A program made the translations under genes and the position numbers. The notes under the pieces were generated by a model. The model did no database searches and was not told the origin of the DNA. It worked only from the letters and a program-made list of their open reading frames with translations. DNA of 64,000 nucleotides from NCBI GenBank assembly GCA_017871115.1, contig JAFCIZ010000001.1, positions 4,631,501 to 4,695,500 of the forward strand, given 5' to 3'. How positions within the stretch are numbered: the stretch's first letter is position 1; every line of letters starts with the position of its first letter. Below are positions 36,776 through 47,923 of the stretch, piece by piece. The DNA comes from Cunninghamella blakesleeana. Lineage: Eukaryota; Mucoromycota; Mucoromycetes; Mucorales; Cunninghamellaceae.

Positions 36776-36809
<34 letters not shown>

Positions 36810-36971
36810 CGCTAATAATAATAATATCATTTAAATATATAATACCCTTTACTTTTTTTTTTTTTTTGGTTTTGTTTTTTATTATATATATATATATATA
36901 TATATATGTATTTATATTTATGTATAGTTAAAATATATTGATAATAATAATTAAATAATAATGACTATCTA
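36036..36971. other. Intergenic region upstream of CYRI
   Basis: Contains a T10A11 block (36198-36218), purine-rich GGAAAAGGAAAAG tracts (36330-36590), (TAA)n at about 36783-36810 and a (TA)n run at 36883-36906. Frames here are homopolymer artefacts. Confidence 0.5.
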
Positions 36972-38824
36972 TTAAGCAGTAGCTTCTTCTTTTTCATAAA
37001 CAGGTTGTTCTAATTTATCAGAACCTTGTTGGAAATTGGCAGGTTTGGGTGTAAGCCCTATTTAAATTAAAAAGGGACAGAATAAAAAATAAGGGCAAAT
37101 AATTAATTATAAATAATAATTATTAAATATAGTTATATTATATATATATATATATATATATATTACATAAATATACATATATACATATATATATGTATAT
37201 ATACATATATATAGATTATAACTTACCAAGAACTTCAAACATCTTTTTATCGTCGTTATATTCATTATTAGGTGTAGTCAATAATTTATCACCAGTAAAT
37301 ATGGAATTGGCACCAGCCATAAAGCACATGCTTTGTTCAGCCATTGAGAAACGTACACGACCAGCAGATAAGCGGACCATAGATTGGGGCATAATAATAC
37401 GAGCGGTAGAAATCATACGAACCATTTCAAAAATAGAAACAGGTTGTTGTTCTTCTAAAGGTGTCCCTTTCACAGCTAAAAGTGCATTCACAGGTACACT
37501 TTCGGGATGTTGAGGGAGTGTAGATAATGAGTGTAAAAGTCCTACTCGGTCTTCATCTTTTTCACCTAATCCAATAATCCCACCAGAACAAACAGATATA
37601 CCAGCTCGTTGTGCATTACCAATCGTATCTAATCTTTCATCGTAGGTTCTTGTAGAGATGATCTTGGGATAAAATTCACGTGATGTATCCAAATTATGGT
37701 TATAGGCTGTTAATCCTGCTTCTTTTAAATCTTTAGCTTGTTGTTCATTTAACATACCAAGTGTACAACATACTTCCATACCCATACCTCTATTTAAAGA
37801 CAAAAAATAAGATAAATAACCTGCATCTTTTTAATTTTCTATTATTATTATTTTTTGTTTTGTTTTGCTTTTACTTGATAGTTTTGACATGATTTAAAAT
37901 TTTTTTAAAATTGGATTTACGACCAGCTAAATCTCTCCAGGCAGCACCCATACAGAATCTATTTTATAAATAATTATATTTATGATAATAATAATAATAA
38001 AAAAAGAATTCAATCAATTAATATAAAACAGTATATATACATGTTATATTTATTTATTCTTTTTTTTTTTTTTTTACCTGGTACTACCAGCTTCTTTAGC
38101 ACGTTGAGCAGCTTCTAAAATAACATCTTCATCCAACATCTTTTGTGCTTGTACATTAGTTTTATATCTTGATGATTGTGGACAATATTTACAATCTTCA
38201 GTACAACCACCAGTTTTAATAGATAATAATGTAGATTGTTGGACTTCATATGGATTAAAATTCTCACGGTGTACCTTTGCCTAAAATTTTTTTTTAAATT
38301 CAATTTTAAATCCAATAATAATAATTATAAAAAAAAAAAAAAGAGTAAGGTGAGTGATTTGTATACTTATTATCGTTGACCTTTAATCTTTTTCTTTTTT
38401 TGTGATCGCATAAAAATATGTATACATAATGAAAAATTATCATTATTTCTTTCTTTCTCTCTCTCTTTCTCTCTCGCTCTCTTTTCATAAGCACTTTCTT
38501 AGCCTCTTTCTCTCGACCATTCTTTATGACGTATCCGTTTTGTATATTTGATAATATATTATAAAATGAAATAAACTAGACTAAATTACTTACAGCTTGA
38601 TACATTAATTCTAAAAAGGGAGAATCATAGATAGCTTGGATTTCTTCACGAGTCCAGTCATTTCTTAAAGGACCACTAGCGTGTAAAGCAGCAGCAGAGG
38701 TGGCTTGAGGAAGAGTACTGGCAGCAGCAGAATTAGTTACAGAAGCTAATCTTGAAGATGAAGCTGTACTATATAAACGTGTTGAAAAACGAAGAGGTTG
38801 AATAGCAAGACGTATGGCAGACAT
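36972..38824 (-). CDS. BIO2: Biotin synthase, mitochondrial
   Basis: Five exons; exon 1 is 38594-38824 and exon 2 38078-38280, ending at a stop at 36972-36974. The N-terminal 50 residues ([20 protein letters not shown]) are Arg/Ser/Ala-rich without acids, a mitochondrial presequence. The radical-SAM cluster motif is [13 protein letters not shown]. Further conserved blocks: [91 protein letters not shown] and [16 protein letters not shown]. It inserts sulfur into dethiobiotin using 4Fe-4S and 2Fe-2S clusters. The C-terminal exon ([12 protein letters not shown]) is variable. Confidence 0.97.
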
Positions 38825-39549
38825 GTTATCTATATATAATTATATGTATTATTATATTTTATTTATTTTTTGAGAAAAAAAAAAAAAAGAGAAAGAAAGA
38901 AAGAAAGGGTAAAAACTAAAAAGTTGTGAAAAAGAAAAAGAAAGAGAAAAAAAATTGTATGTTATTTTTTTTTCAAATCTTTCTTTCCACATTTGTTGTG
39001 GAGTTGCATCTAAAGTTCAATCGGAGTTTTATTATAGCATTTTTTTTATAATGAGGAGATATCCCCAACTTTTTTTTCGCCTTAACCATAATACACTGTG
39101 ACTTGGGTAACTGGTAACTGACTCAACTTTCTAAATTTGTAGCCTTCTTTTGTTTAAAATAAAAAGAATTGCTTAATAATATGGAATCATTTTTTTAATA
39201 TTAAAAATTTTTTTTTTTATATATTACAAAAAAAAAAAAAATCTTGTATGGAGATAAGAACATAGATAGATTAAACCCTTATAAAAAAAAACCCATATAT
39301 TTTTATTTATTTATTTAAGGTTTTAGCTTAATAGAGTAAAGTAATTTCAGTCATACACGTTAATATATATAAAAAAGCATGAAGACATATGAAGATTTTT
39401 TTTTTAGGAGTGAATCATTTTACTCACAGTTTTATAATAAAGAATACATTTTTAGAAATCCATTGATGTTTTTTTTTCTCAATAAATATATAAACTTATA
39501 TTCGTGTGTATTTTAATTTTAAGCATTTGTTTTATTTCAAAGTGATAAA
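38825..39549. other. Intergenic region upstream of BIO2
   Basis: A/T-rich with GAAA repeats (38890-38950) and A/T homopolymers (39190-39245). No gene or clear element is seen. Confidence 0.5.
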
Positions 39550-39996
39550 TTAAATATTTTTTATTAATTCTATGTCATCATCTACCAATACCCCACTTTC
39601 TATAAATCCTAATTTTTTATAAAATAAATAAGGACTTTGTTCTTTGTTTGGTTTTCTACAGGTTAACCTTAATGTCGCTGCCTTTGGATATAATTTTTTT
39701 ATTTCTAAAATTGCCATATCGATGACTTTTGACCCAATCCCTAATTTTTGTCGTCGGTGATCTATCATAAATTTCCATACCGCGTACCATTCCTCGGGCT
39801 CCCATAAAGAAAGCATGATTAAACCTACTGGTTCTTCTTTAAAATAAATTCCACGTATCCATGCATCTTCATAATAGTTTGATTCAGCTATTATTTTCCA
39901 GTTTCCTCCAGAATCTACTTGATTTTCTAAAACAGTCAGTTCGCCTATTTCTTTAAGATTATCCTTGGTTATTTCTCTAAAGCTTATATCAGTCAT
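39550..39996 (-). CDS. GNAT-family N-acetyltransferase (spermidine/diamine acetyltransferase-like)
   Basis: Intronless, 148 aa. It begins MTDISFREITKDNLKEIGEL and has the GNAT order: strand GIYFKEEPVGLIMLSL, then YAVWKFMIDHRRQKLGIGSK with the acetyl-CoA pyrophosphate loop R-R-Q-K-L-G-I-G, then RLTCRKPNKEQSPYLFYKKLGF (motif B). Length and order match bacterial BltD/PaiA-like polyamine acetyltransferases. The substrate cannot be told from sequence. A full-length single-exon gene of bacterial-type length raises the possibility of horizontal origin, but single-exon genes are not rare here. Confidence 0.82.
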   Translation of the reverse strand: MTDISFREITKDNLKEIGELTVLENQVDSGGNWKIIAESNYYEDAWIRGIYFKEEPVGLIMLSLWEPEEWYAVWKFMIDHRRQKLGIGSKVIDMAILEIKKLYPKAATLRLTCRKPNKEQSPYLFYKKLGFIESGVLVDDDIELIKNI

Positions 39997-41036
39997 TGGT
40001 TTTTTTTTAAAAAAAATAATATGAAAAGTGAAAGAAAAGAAAAATAAATAAATAAAAATAATGAATTGATATAGAAAAAAAACTTATATTGTTTCGCAGT
40101 TTTTTTTCAAAAAAAGAAAATATTGCTTGATGGAGATATCAATGTTACATAATGGATCCCAAGCTGTTTAACCGCAGTTCATATTATTTTATTAGGTAGT
40201 TTAACCTTATTTTATAACAATGTCAAAAAAATTAATAAAATAAAAATCAACCATTGAAAAACTATACCACTCGTTTCCTTTTTTGTTATTTTATTCTATT
40301 TTTTTTTTTTTTTTTTTTTTTTTTCAAAAAAAAAAAATAGTTGGTATTTGATTTTTGAGATACTATAGTTTAAAAAGCTAACGTTTTTATGATAAAAACA
40401 TGAAACTTGTATTAACGTAGTTCAGTTTGTTAAACAGTCATTTAAAGTAAAAAATTGAATTTTAATTGATTATTTTTATTAGTACAGCTTGAATCCATTA
40501 TAAAAATATATCATGTCTAATAGAAATTTATTCGTTCAGCTTTTAAAAAAGAAAGAATAGAAAGAGTAATGAGATAATATAAAATAAAATGAAATAAGGA
40601 TTTATATACAATAGTAAGTTACAACTCAGTCTGAGCCAATGACGCCACCCGAAAAACCTGAAAATAAAGTCACCTATTTTTTTTTCTGCAACAAAAAAAA
40701 AAAAAAAAAATGTATAACTAAAAAGGGACACTTCATTTTTTTTTCACTCTCTCTCTCTCTTTCTCTCACTTCTATTCCCCTTCCTACTCTAGTTAAAACC
40801 AACTATATTTAAAAATACTTGTATTTATATCATTTTTATTATTTACTTGTATTTTTATTTATTCTTTATTTATATTTGTTTATAAAAGAAAAATTATTTT
40901 TATAATTCCTTCATTATTATAATATAATATATATATTAAAAAAAAAGAACTTGTGCCTATTTTTTTTATTTATTTATTATTATTATTTATATATGTATAT
41001 AAATATATGTATATTTAACTTTGTATATATTATTCC
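39997..41036. other. Divergent promoter region, GNAT / PPR genes
   Basis: Contains a long T run followed by A run with a C between (40302-40337), a GCCAATGACGCCACCCG GC-rich patch (about 40636-40652) containing CCAAT, and a CT-repeat tract (40747-40770). No gene is seen. Confidence 0.5.
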
Positions 41037-43511
41037 ATGCGCAAGTCAGTAACTCAACTTAAAGATGCGTCACCACTTTTATCACAAAAATTAAAACGAC
41101 CATTAATAAAAATATCAAATTGTTGTTGGCAATCTCATTTACGTGCCATGTTACATTGTTTTGAAGATCCACCACATACAACAACAACTACTACTACTAC
41201 TACTACTACACGATTAATGAGATCTAAACAATATTATTATCACCATCAACAACAGCAACGATCCAGAATGTATTATTCTTCATGTGCTGCTGTTTCTAAT
41301 TCATCCTCTTTTACAACTTCCACAACCTCCACAACAACCTCAACAACGTCCGGAACTATAAAAGGCAATGACAGCTTAGAAAATGAACAAGAAAAAAAAG
41401 ATAAAAGCCGACCACTATTACCGTACGATGTATCTGAACAACAACAATATTTAAATCGACTATATGGTTCATTATCTATTTTTAATTTAACAGATCATAT
41501 CACTCTTTCTGATCTTGAACATGCCCTTCGTCATCAACAGGCAGAAAAAGCATGGCAGTTATTTTGTACTTTAACATCATTGAATGATACCACTAATATC
41601 ACCATTTTCCACACTAATATAAATAATACTAATAATCATCATCAATATAATAATAATAATAATAATAATAGCAGCAATATAAATAATACTTATAATAATA
41701 GATTCAGTCATCATCATTCAAATTTATTAGATGAAAATGATCATTGTATACCAGTTCCATATCAACATTGTATAGATTTATATGGGTTACTTTTATATGC
41801 ACAAGATTTAGCCAGCCATCCTAATGTCATAGCTATGCGACAACAACAATTGGATAAAATAGCAAATTATATAGAACACCAATTCGGAGAATCCAAACAT
41901 GATTTGAAAGCTTCCGTTCAACGACTAAAAATTCCAACTTATAAACGACTACAACAAGCATTAAAATGGCGTCATCCAAAACAGGCCTGGAAAATGTATA
42001 TTAAGTTAATAGAAGAAGTAGTAGATGGTGAGGGTATAGATGGTCTAAGTAAGATATCAAGAAGTCACTATTTACAATTAATCTCCTTGATCACCATGAA
42101 TCATCGCTATTGGAATAGTAAAAAAAGACAACACATGATTAATAAAATCACTTCAACACATGCAAATATACCATGTCAACATGAACGAAGCTTATCGGCG
42201 GAATCAATTGAATGGATTGGAAAAATATATAGTTATTATGATCATCAACAACCGAAACAAGCACGTAAAGCCATTCGTCAATTTCTCCAACATGTTACCA
42301 CACCAGCAAAAGATACCATTGATGAACTGATTTGGCGTATTCTTCCATTTGATATGAAAACAGCACGCTTTATTTTGGATACAATGCATCAACGTCATTT
42401 ACCACAAAACGAATCTGTTTATTGTCATTTAATGCATGCTTATATGAGCCAGCACCGTCTTTACAATCAAGCCTTAGGAGTTTTTGAACAAATGCTCCTT
42501 ATTGGTGTGACACCAACTTTAAAATCATTTAATACGCTTTTGCATTTATTTGCCGACCAAGGATCAACAGATAGTGCCGTATATATATGGGATACTTTAC
42601 ATGGTTTGGAAATAGAACCAGATGCTGCTACTTATAGTGAAATGATTCGATGTTTTAGTCAAGTAGGTCAATTGAAATCATGTTTACATTATTATCAATT
42701 GATGTTACAACAACAAAAGGAAAAGGCGAATATTGTACCCACTCTCTATACCTATAGCACATTAATTGAAGCACATGGGAAAAAGAATGATTTGGATGGA
42801 GTATTACAATGGTTTCAATTATTATTAGAAAAAGGATTTGAACCTAATGAAGTGATTATGACAAATGTATTAAAAGCCATTGGGTATCATGAACAACAAA
42901 ACCAACAATCATCATTAAATATCATGGAGGTTATTCAGCGTATTGTAAAACAATGTACAATGGCAGGGATAAAGGCCGATACAACTCTTTATACATTGTT
43001 ATTAACCCTTCAAACCTCTACCTCTTCCTCCACTACGTCCTCCTCCACGATAGGAACATCTCCAACGTCATCAACATCATCATCGTCAACTTCATCAATG
43101 ATAAAGGACATGAATAATAGTTATACTGATAATAATAATAATAATAATGGGAAAAGGAATCATCAACAAAATTTATCATTTGTATTACAATTCCATAGAG
43201 ATATGTTATCAAAATGTATTGAACCCAATGTATATACTTACACAGCCTTAATAGGATTATGTGGAAAATATGGATTTTATGATACAGCTCAGCATATATT
43301 TGATTTAATGAAACAATCCGATCATCAACAACCTAACACGGTAACATATTGTGCTCTAATGGAAAATTGGAGAAAGGCAAATAAAAAAGAAAAACTGGAA
43401 TCTCTTTTATATGATTTTATTTTACATTCTAAATCCAATGCTATTCATGGAAATCGATTAAAAATTGATACTAAATTAAAACATCAATTTCGGTGTATAT
43501 ATGGTTGTTAA
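41037..43511 (+). CDS. Large mitochondrial PPR protein
   Basis: Intronless, 824 aa. The N terminus MRKSVTQLKDASPLLSQKLK is basic and may be a mitochondrial presequence. Thr/Ser- and Asn-rich low-complexity inserts lie at about residues 45-110 and 195-230. PPR pairs are clear in the second half: NESVYCHLMHAYMSQHRLYN, TPTLKSFNTLLHLFADQGST, EPDAATYSEMIRCFSQVGQL, TLYTYSTLIEAHGKKNDLDG, EPNVYTYTALIGLCGKYGFY, QPNTVTYCALMENWRKANKK. A Ser/Thr run at about residues 659-690 interrupts the array. The likely role is organellar RNA metabolism; the target is unknown. The start could be a later Met (residue 38) if the first is not used. Confidence 0.86.
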   Translation: MRKSVTQLKDASPLLSQKLKRPLIKISNCCWQSHLRAMLHCFEDPPHTTTTTTTTTTTRLMRSKQYYYHHQQQQRSRMYYSSCAAVSNSSSFTTSTTSTTTSTTSGTIKGNDSLENEQEKKDKSRPLLPYDVSEQQQYLNRLYGSLSIFNLTDHITLSDLEHALRHQQAEKAWQLFCTLTSLNDTTNITIFHTNINNTNNHHQYNNNNNNNSSNINNTYNNRFSHHHSNLLDENDHCIPVPYQHCIDLYGLLLYAQDLASHPNVIAMRQQQLDKIANYIEHQFGESKHDLKASVQRLKIPTYKRLQQALKWRHPKQAWKMYIKLIEEVVDGEGIDGLSKISRSHYLQLISLITMNHRYWNSKKRQHMINKITSTHANIPCQHERSLSAESIEWIGKIYSYYDHQQPKQARKAIRQFLQHVTTPAKDTIDELIWRILPFDMKTARFILDTMHQRHLPQNESVYCHLMHAYMSQHRLYNQALGVFEQMLLIGVTPTLKSFNTLLHLFADQGSTDSAVYIWDTLHGLEIEPDAATYSEMIRCFSQVGQLKSCLHYYQLMLQQQKEKANIVPTLYTYSTLIEAHGKKNDLDGVLQWFQLLLEKGFEPNEVIMTNVLKAIGYHEQQNQQSSLNIMEVIQRIVKQCTMAGIKADTTLYTLLLTLQTSTSSSTTSSSTIGTSPTSSTSSSSTSSMIKDMNNSYTDNNNNNNGKRNHQQNLSFVLQFHRDMLSKCIEPNVYTYTALIGLCGKYGFYDTAQHIFDLMKQSDHQQPNTVTYCALMENWRKANKKEKLESLLYDFILHSKSNAIHGNRLKIDTKLKHQFRCIYGC

Positions 43512-43956
43512 TAATAAAAAAGCATTTGTCATTCATTTTTTACATATATCACTTGCATATCACTTTTTTTTTTATTATTATTTTATTTTATTCATTATTA
43601 TTATATATTTTTATTTTATTTTTTAGATACTTGTTTAATTTATTTGTACAGAAGTTTAATAATTTTTAAAACAATAATAATAAAAAAAATTTTAAAGTGT
43701 AACCATTTTATTCTATGATTTCTGAATTATTTTATTTATAAAAAAGGAATGTTGTTAATGCATCTGTCGCATCCATTAAGGTTTTTAAATAATTTAACCT
43801 TCTATTATCGAGCACCTATTAACCGAAAAAAAAAAATGAAATAAAAAATAAACTTCGGTTGTTTAAAAGTGATTGTGTTACTTTTTCTATTTTTTTGTGA
43901 ATTTCTTTCATTGTAAATTATATTTTTCTTTTCTTCTTTTCTCTTTTTCTTTTTTC

Positions 43957-44002
<46 letters not shown>

Positions 44003-44024
44003 ATTTACTAACGATACGTATATA
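43512..44024. other. Intergenic region before small secreted protein
   Basis: A/T-rich. It ends in a pyrimidine tract and a (TTA)n run (43961-44000) directly upstream of the next ATG. Nothing else is seen. Confidence 0.5.
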
Positions 44025-44471
44025 ATGGTGTTATTAAAAGTTATATTTAGTTTTTTATTCCTTGTTTCGCTATGTTACGGTCAAATATCATTCTATGTCA
44101 ATGAAGTATGTCAAGGCACACCTACACTCAGTAATATAGCACTGAATCAATGTTTACATGCAAGTGAATATGTTTATATCATGGTAACTGGAAATTTAGA
44201 CTCAAGCAGTAAAGCATTTTCAAACAACACAACACTTTCTCTTTGTAAAAACGCTAACTGTGATGTTGATTGTACTGTGGTTCGATATGATGGTTATAAA
44301 GGAGGATGCGACACCGGTATACTTGACGATATAAACAACTCGACTGATTTAAATATTAAAAAATATAGCTTATTTGTTGATCCAAATTTTGAATCCAATG
44401 GTGTATTATCTGCAAAAGCTGTTTTATTATTACCAGGTATCATTGGTTCCTTATTACTTGCTTTGATATAA
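44025..44471 (+). CDS. Small cysteine-rich secreted, probably GPI-anchored protein
   Basis: Intronless, 148 aa, not recognised. A signal peptide (MVLLKVIFSFLFLVSLCYG) is followed by a mature domain with six cysteines, several in VCQ, NQC, SLC, NANCDVDC and GGC contexts, and N-glycosylation sites (NNT, NNS). The C terminus ends in a small-residue site (ESNGVLSAKA) and the hydrophobic tail VLLLPGIIGSLLLALI with no charged residue after it, the pattern of a GPI signal. Likely located at the cell surface or wall. Function unknown. Confidence 0.68.
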   Translation: MVLLKVIFSFLFLVSLCYGQISFYVNEVCQGTPTLSNIALNQCLHASEYVYIMVTGNLDSSSKAFSNNTTLSLCKNANCDVDCTVVRYDGYKGGCDTGILDDINNSTDLNIKKYSLFVDPNFESNGVLSAKAVLLLPGIIGSLLLALI

Positions 44472-45794
44472 ATCATTTATTATAAATATAGTCAATGTTT
44501 TTTTATATTTACCTACAAATACAGGTGCAATTATCCTTCTCTCTTCTCTTTTATTAAAAATAAAAATATTATATATAAATAATATGGTTAATAAAACTCT
44601 CTAGCATTTTATTACTACATACTATTAAGTCTATACTCTATTCAAAAGCATTCTTTTACTTTTATTTTTATTTTGGTTTATTTTGAGATGTATAGTATGG
44701 TAGGAAATCAAAAAAAGCAGAACAAAAATAAACTCTAGTGAAACCATACAACATATTAGGTAAATCAATTTGGAGAATTAGAATGATATCATTATAAACT
44801 GCACTATTTATACAATTATTTACAAATAATAATATATTTATTTTATAGATTATTTCCAGATTTAATAAGCTTTTTTTTTTAAATGATAATAATAATAATA
44901 ATAATGATATGATCATTTAAGATGGTTTTTTTAAGGTTGAACCTGGGTTTTAAAAGTTTTCTGTTTTTTCTACAACTTTATCGATTTTTAGCAATGACGA
45001 TGAATGACATAATTAATTTTGTATGTACTGTGGTTAATTTTTCTAAAAAAATTTTTTTATTACATATTTAATACTTTAAATTTTAATCTTTTATTTTCAA
45101 TTATTCAATTATGTACATACAAAGATATAATGTTTTTATTTAAAGGTATAATGAATATATGCTAAAGGTATATATCAAGCCAAAGGTGTATATAAAGCTA
45201 AAGATATAGATAAAATCAAAGGTATAGATAAAATCAAAGGTATAGATAAATCCAAAGTCATACAACTAAACCAGCTTTTTTCATTCAAAAAAATAAAATA
45301 AAATAAAAATACCTTTATCTGATTTTGAAAATAATATAACTATTATAATTTAAGGTGTGTCGATATTTGTTCAATATTTTCCAGTTGTGTGTTTCCCATT
45401 TAAAAATATATCTTTTTACATATTTATTTGATTTAGCAATTATTATATATAATATATGACCATTGCAACTATTTTATTGTATCTTACTAGTATACATATT
45501 ATTAAATTCTATATCTTTTATTTTATGTATGCCGTAAAAATGTAAAAGAAAACGATCAGAGTAATAGGGTGCACATTTCTATCCATTTAGCCATTTTTGA
45601 ACACAGATTTATAAAGTGTTTATGTACAGTATTTTCTCTCTATTCTCAAGATGCCATGAAAAGAGACAACACAACAAAAAATAGAGATTAAATAAAACTA
45701 TAAATGCAATAATTAGAGTTTTTTTTTTTAATGTTACTACCTTCTAGAATTTTTTGTATAAAAAAGGCAATATTATATAGTAACGTATCTATTA

Positions 45795-45826
<32 letters not shown>

Positions 45827-46030
45827 ATTCCAAGATATCCATTAGAAACAACACTCTAAGGCATAAACTAAATGTAATTTTCTAATATCCGTTGAATCAA
45901 AGAAACTTAGTTTGGCAACACAATATAATCTAACTTTAAAAAATAATAATATAAATTTACTTGAAATAAAAAATATAAAAACCTTTCTTTTTTTTTTTTT
46001 CGTTTTAAAAAAGGAATTAGATCATAAAAA
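44472..46030. other. Intergenic region with 18-bp tandem repeat
   Basis: 1.6 kb between the two secreted-protein genes. It contains the 18-bp repeat (45164-45253), a (TA)n run (45798-45820) and a short plus-strand frame FEHRFIKCLCTVFSLYSQDA (about 45596-45657) of unknown meaning. No intact gene is seen. Confidence 0.5.
45164..45253 (+). repeat. 18-bp minisatellite, five units
   Basis: Units start at 45164, 45182, 45200, 45218 and 45236 with core AAAGGTATAGATAAAATC and a diverged copy at 45142. The unit is a multiple of 3 and stays open in one frame as repeats of K-G-I-D-K-I, but with no upstream Met. Confidence 0.85.
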
Positions 46031-46999
46031 ATGCTTTCATTTGTTGATTTTATTTCTGTTGCTTCGGCTTTATTAGGGTTTGCAGGCTTTTTAGTTGATC
46101 GGGTTCCTAGTAGTTCAAGTGGAGCTGTTCAACTAGTTGTTGGTTTAGATAATGCACAAAATCCTATTACTGGAGGTGAAGCAAATAATGGAAAAGGTGG
46201 GAATGTTCCGAGAATCTTTTTTTATAGAGGTGATGGTAAACAAGTTGGTTATAATGGTAATGGAGGTTATATTTCTACCAATGAATACAAAACTATTCAA
46301 GTTAAGGATGGGTCTCAGTGGGTAGAATATACACATCTTGTTGCTAGTGGAAATGACGCCGTTTGCCTATCAACCGTTGGAATCAAAACAGGGGATGGTC
46401 GAGAATCCGTCTTGTTGGGTAATGTTTTCAACTATTGCTCTAGAAGTTGGGCTTGGGCGGGTCAATCTGTTATTAGGAATAACGCCAGATATCATTTAAG
46501 GTGCGGTTGGTTAGATGGAGATAACACACCTGGTAATGCACCTAGAGATATAATGTTCCCGTTAGGGGCTTGGGGTAGTTCGGGGTCTGCTGCTAGTAAA
46601 AATGTTTGTTATGATGCTATCAAATTCAATGCTGGTGACTCTCCTAGACCTTTCAAACGTGAAAAAAAAAATAACAAATATAGAAATGGAAAAGTGGCTA
46701 TAGTTACTGATTCTTTGGGTATTGATGCTGAAGAAACTTGTCTTTCTGATACTTATTATGGAGAAGATATCATTAATTTAGCTACTGGGTATGCTTGTGT
46801 AGATGGTGCTAAAAAATTGATTAAGCTTAATAATGAAGATAAAGTCACTTCCTATGCTTCTTCTTCTTCTACCAATAGTGTTATTGATCTTCAAAAAGCA
46901 TATGGCTGGACCGAAGTTAAATATGTCAATGATACTTTAATGGATGAAGCTGGTAAAAGAAAACAATCTGGGGCTACTTTTATTGATTATAGATTTTAA
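46031..46999 (+). CDS. Orphan secreted protein
   Basis: Intronless, 322 aa, family not recognised. The N terminus (MLSFVDFISVASALLGFAGF) is hydrophobic and probably a signal peptide. The body is Gly/Asn-rich with aromatic residues: VPRIFFYRGDGKQVGYNGNG, QWVEYTHLVASGNDAVCLST, LGNVFNYCSRSWAWAGQSVI, YHLRCGWLDGDNTPGN. Six or more cysteines fit extracellular folding. The second half after a basic KREKKNNKYRNGK linker looks like a separate, more charged domain (VAIVTDSLGIDAEETCLS). It is visibly more G-rich than neighbouring genes. Secretion is inferred; no enzymatic motif is seen. Confidence 0.65.
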   Translation: MLSFVDFISVASALLGFAGFLVDRVPSSSSGAVQLVVGLDNAQNPITGGEANNGKGGNVPRIFFYRGDGKQVGYNGNGGYISTNEYKTIQVKDGSQWVEYTHLVASGNDAVCLSTVGIKTGDGRESVLLGNVFNYCSRSWAWAGQSVIRNNARYHLRCGWLDGDNTPGNAPRDIMFPLGAWGSSGSAASKNVCYDAIKFNAGDSPRPFKREKKNNKYRNGKVAIVTDSLGIDAEETCLSDTYYGEDIINLATGYACVDGAKKLIKLNNEDKVTSYASSSSTNSVIDLQKAYGWTEVKYVNDTLMDEAGKRKQSGATFIDYRF

Positions 47000-47923
47000 T
47001 TTATTTTTTTATAAATAAAATATAATGAAAAAACGAGACAACAATGTATAATGCTACATTCCATAAAAGGAAAACAATCAAGAATCTATGTAGGTATATG
47101 ATTGAGTATGTTTATGAAATTCAGTTAATTGAGTAATAAAAAATGTTCCTTTTTTTTTGCTTAAAAAGTTATTTGAAAATGTTTCTATTTTAAACACCGA
47201 GTACTCTTCTTTATTCTTTTTTTTTTTTTTTTTCAAAAGAGAAGGTATTTTTCTTTATTGTTTTTTTAATTTTAAAAATAAGTTAAATAAGATAATACAA
47301 AAATATACAAATCATTATTACCGTTAATAATAATATAAATAAAAAAGTGCCCTCATCAATTGTCATTTTTTTATTATCACATTCAAAAGGCACGTGCATT
47401 TTGGATTTTTTTTGGTTACGCAGAGCCAAAAAAAATTGAAAGGGAGTCTTTTTTTTAAATTTCACTTTCATTTTTTTTTTCCTTTTTTTTTCCTTTCCTT
47501 TTCACTTCTTTTCCATTTTCTTACATCCTTTCTTGCAAACATCTTTTTTTTTTTATAAAGGAAACATTTAGTTGTTTTTCTTTATAATTTTATAAATCAC
47601 ATTATAAATAATATTTAATTATTATTATTAAAAAAATTGCAGAAAGATAAAAAAAAAAAAAAGGTGATAAAGAAAAGCATTTTTAATAATATATAAATCT
47701 ATTTTTACCCCAGTTTTCAATTCACCCATTTGACATTCCTTTAATCCAATTCATTCAATTCTTTTTTATATTTCTTTTCTTCTCTCCTCTCACTTAATCT
47801 TTAAGCTTTTATATATATTATCATTTTATCAATCTATCAATATATATTTATTTTAATTTTTATTTTCAATTTTAAAAACATTCCTTTATTTAAGCTAACA
47901 ACAACAATATTACCAATATTAAT
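47000..47923. other. Intergenic region upstream of NUM1-like gene
   Basis: Contains T-runs at 47218-47233 and long CT/TTTCC tracts (47470-47530, 47700-47800) typical of promoters here. A minus frame at 47283-47471 is low complexity. No gene is seen. Confidence 0.5.
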
